Of a DNA stretch of 64,000 bases, positions 61,201 through 64,000 are shown piece by piece (positions within the stretch are counted from its first letter, which is position 1; every line of letters begins with the position of its first letter). Below the pieces are notes generated by a model. The model worked only from the letters and a program-made list of their open reading frames with translations. It was not told the DNA's origin and searched no databases. The stretch covers positions 606,080-670,079 of the forward strand of contig CAJJDO010000023.1 in NCBI GenBank assembly GCA_905183005.1. Direction: 5' to 3'. Both the position numbers and the translations under genes were made by a program. This stretch comes from Paramecium pentaurelia. Lineage: Eukaryota; Ciliophora; Oligohymenophorea; Peniculida; Parameciidae.

Positions 61201-62323
61201 TTAAAGAAAAGACAAACAATTATCCTTTATTATCTCCTAAATAGATATCATCTCTATAATTGTCAATTGCACAACATTTAATTTTAGCTTGAAATTACCC
61301 AATATAATATTTATTCATTGAGAATTTATCTCCACGAGAGTTAGAAACTCCAAAAGAGCCATCATTTGAACAGGAATAAAATTGATTACTTTGTATAGGA
61401 TCCCAAGAAACTTAATTGATTCTTCCTCCATGACCATTTTACTAATCTAATATTATTCTTTTATTGATATCCATTGTAATTAGGTTAGAATCATTTAAAG
61501 AGAAAACTAATAGTTGATTAGAGTGTTTTAATTATACACAATAACAAGTATCATTAGCATGAATTTCTGTTACAAATTTAAGGGTTGATATTTCATATAT
61601 AAATATTTTACCATTTCTTGTAGATAAATATAAATATTATTCATAACTAGTAGATGCAGTAAATTCTTAATCTGGAGCTTTTAATTAAGAAATTAGATCT
61701 CCATCTGAATTCAAAATGTATAAATCTCCTGTAACCAATATTAGAATAATTAAATTTAATGATTTGTTTGTGTCCATATTTTTTATATTCTTTAATGTTA
61801 TTCTATTTGTAACTTGAACATTATTTGATGTTAAGTTCCAAAGTGTTACTTATCCATTACACATCAAACATATTTTAGTTTTTGGTTTTGTAGGTAGATA
61901 AGAGAATCCATAGCAAGGATTCAGATTATCTAAATCAGTAATAAAAAGTAGTTTATATTATTGAATGTCATAAACAAGTATGCGATGACCTGTATTAACT
62001 TCAATTAGAATCAATTAATTATTAATGTTCTCCATAAATATATTGACTGTTTTCTTATCTGTATCAGGTAGATAGTCATCAAAGGTTCGATTAAAAGTGT
62101 CGAATTCGGATATTTATAAATGATTCTTAAATCCCATACTTACAGATGCAATAAGATTCTATCCACAAAAACAGATTGCCATAATCTAATTTACATGACC
62201 ATGCATTTAAACTTTAGAGTTATTTGTAGTATCAAGCAATAATAAACTGTTTCCTTATTCAAAAGCAACTAAATCATTTTTTACATCAAATGAATTTGTG
62301 CCCCCCAGAAAATCAATAATCAT
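58223..62323 (-). CDS. WD40-ankyrin fusion protein
   Basis: 1,334 residues, introns 59947-59969, 59201-59223, 58559-58586 and 58370-58391. Residues 1-760: WD40-type propellers (SFDVKNDLVAFEQG, GHGGRINQVSWDP, FSNDGQYLLVGGKKGKISLW), probably two, as in the MABP1/WDR62 style. Residues about 785-1180: Ser/Asn-rich linker with helical segments (VKKFREDIREVKYTM). Residues about 1190-1290: ankyrin repeats (KTPLHHAVSNHSIEAIKLL, GRTPLHIAAKNNN). Basic tail ending KAIVYFQEDDPEKIL. The WD40 frame has no stop before the 23-nt intron that leads into the ankyrin frame, so this is one gene. An ATG at 60076 (MIKLGHLL) lies inside it. Confidence 0.75.
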
Positions 62324-62370
62324 AAAAAATAAAATTATATATATGTTTTATTTTAATATATTTAATTTGG

Positions 62371-64000
62371 TCAAAAACCAGGTGGCTAATATGATCCAAA
62401 TTGTTATCCTCCATAACCCATAGGAGCTTAATTCATTTAAGAATTTGTAAATCCTGAAGGCTATCCATAACCTGAAGGCTATCCAAAACCTAAATTGCTA
62501 CTACTCATCTAACTTGGTGGACCCAACATTAATTAGCCTTAGTTCAATAAGAAATCTTAAGCTATTGGTAAAGCTTATGATTATTATTATTAGGCTGTTT
62601 GTATTTCCTATTTTAATTAATATAAATTATACCTTCTTTTCTCTGTCCTCATGTTTCTTTTAAACATATTCTATCTTATGAGTCAATTCCCAAGTAATTT
62701 AAATGAAGTATGGCATAGCAAATTCCATAAGGCCTGATCTCCAAGTTAATTCCATAACTTAATCTGGTTTCAATAAATCATAGCATGTGTAAAGACACAC
62801 AGTAAAGAATTCACTCTCCTTATTTTATATGAAGAATTCCAATAATTCATAGACTAACTTAACATTCTAAGATTCTTAAGCTGTTTCAATTGCATCTCTG
62901 TACATTTAGTCTTATTTACTCAAGTTCATAGATAAATCAAATTTTTAGATCTTTCTATATAAATAAGCAGCTATTCTTCTAAATTCAACTAATTCATGAG
63001 ATTAAGTCTTTTAGGCTAATGCCAATTAGTCAAAGTTTTCATAATTTTTAACAGATTCTCTAAGATTTTCATAATCTTCTATATCTAAATAGAGTTAATT
63101 TAAGGCATCATTAACATCTTTATTATTTGAATTTTGAATTTGTTATAAAAATGGTAATGTCAAAGCTAAATAACCAGTATTCTTCATTAATTTAACAAAT
63201 TTGCTTAAATCAATCTTAGATTGAATACTTCTTAATAAATCATTAATTTATTCTGGTTATTCTTCAAGATAAAAGAGAATACATTTGTAATACAAATCTG
63301 TATTAGTAATCTTTTAGAGTAACATAACTAGAACATCATGTGAGAATGCAGTTGGTGAATGCTCAATCATAATATTGATAGCATTATCTGGTTAATCATA
63401 ATGTTAATGTAAATAAACAGCTTCACTCCAAAGACACATCTTTTCACAAGTTCTTAGAACTTTCAATATGTTCATCTTTTAGAAATATTATCTACAATGT
63501 TCCATAACTTTCTTTTATTTATAATGACAATAAAGAACTGCTAATTCTGTGAAGATACCAACATGTGCTCTTTACATACCTAAAGCATTCTCCAATAATA
63601 TCATCATTTCTTCTTATGCATTATATTCTTCATATTATTTAATCAAAGATTCCAACATATCTGGTACTATGATAATGTTCTAAGCAGAAATGGAAGCATA
63701 TTTAAATTCAGATGCTTCAACACAAGCAAAACATAATTCTTTCCATGTCTTTGATGTATTAGCCTTTTAAGCTGCTTCAATTGCTTTATTAAATTATTTT
63801 AATCTAACCAAACAAGATGCTATTCTTGCATTATTTTTAAGTGCTGTAAACAAGATCTTAGCTGCTTCATATAATTATTAATCATAACATCTCTCTCCTA
63901 CTTTAATTAAATCAGCTGAATTGCTTGATTAAATTAAAGATTCAATATCTAAATTCTTATCTAATTTAGCATAACAATAGATTAATGAATTATCAATATT
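62371..64000 (-). CDS. Clathrin heavy chain, C-terminal part
   Basis: The 3' end of the gene: 535 codons, running off the window at 64000. One 25-nt intron at 62608-62632. The sequence is the clathrin repeat region of the leg and hub: AAKILFTALKNNARIASCLVRL, FKYASISAQNIIIVPDMLESL (both in part), GIFTELAVLY, CEKMCLWSEAVYLHQHYDQPD, VMELTWRSGLMEFAMPYFIQ (trimerisation hub), then a Gln- and Gly-rich tail with two QPSGYG/QPSGF-type repeats ending SYQPPGF. Forms the triskelion coat of endocytic and trans-Golgi vesicles. The start lies outside the window. Confidence 0.96.

Noticed and set aside
1..64000. Reading the window with the standard code, in which genes appear as 60-90-residue fragments
   Set aside because: Known proteins (clathrin, eL32, PRPP synthetase, glucose-6-phosphate isomerase) read through TAA and TAG at glutamine-like positions, so only TGA is a stop.
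1..64000. CRISPR arrays, bacterial operons, integrases or transposases
   Set aside because: None seen; the gene structure is eukaryotic throughout, and repeats are limited to the N-joined block and simple AT tracts.

Overview
The window is macronuclear-type DNA from a ciliate, most likely Paramecium. It is very AT-rich. Long reading frames open only when TAA and TAG are read as glutamine and TGA is the sole stop. Nearly every gene is cut by tiny GT..AG introns of about 20-30 nt, and genes sit tens of bases apart. All gene models here use that code and hand splicing. Several recognised proteins (clathrin heavy chain, glucose-6-phosphate isomerase, PRPP synthetase, eL32, FKBP, AIFM3, a VPS10 receptor, TMEM107) read through cleanly under these rules, which supports the code and the intron model.

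Layout. 1-1.3 kb: a broken N-myristoylated-type protein. 1.3-3.5 kb: B-box/WD40 protein. 3.6-10.8 kb: an AIFM3-like Rieske/FAD oxidoreductase followed by a VPS10 sorting receptor. This block appears three times, with the copies joined at single N bases (5940 and 7376); only the last copy continues to the end of the receptor gene. 10.8-15.7 kb: TMEM107 (ciliary transition zone) and a 1,389-residue RBR ubiquitin ligase. 15.7-27 kb: three protein kinases (one an ankyrin-AGC kinase fusion), a coiled-coil protein and a damaged unknown gene. 27.3 kb: tRNA-Val(AAC). 27.5-32.5 kb: FKBP, a coiled-coil protein, PRPP synthetase, a small membrane protein and a LITAF-like protein. 32.6-38.1 kb: one very large multi-span protein of the ciliate TmcB-like type. 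38.3-44.7 kb: glucose-6-phosphate isomerase, a double-kelch RING protein and a coiled-coil protein. 45.5-50.3 kb: a 933-residue coiled-coil protein, a CLK/LAMMER kinase and a one-finger C2H2 protein. 50.5-55.3 kb: small unknowns, ribosomal protein eL32, a broken cyclin and an unknown protein. 56-64 kb: a broken multi-span protein, a WD40-ankyrin giant and the 3' end of clathrin heavy chain.

The genes are housekeeping, signalling and membrane-traffic genes with no operon logic. The most notable points are: fusion architectures visible only after splicing; the triplicated block, whose third copy is mosaic; and a set of genes broken by one-base losses in homopolymers or in-frame TGA codons, which are either young pseudogenes (expected after genome duplication in Paramecium) or sequence errors.
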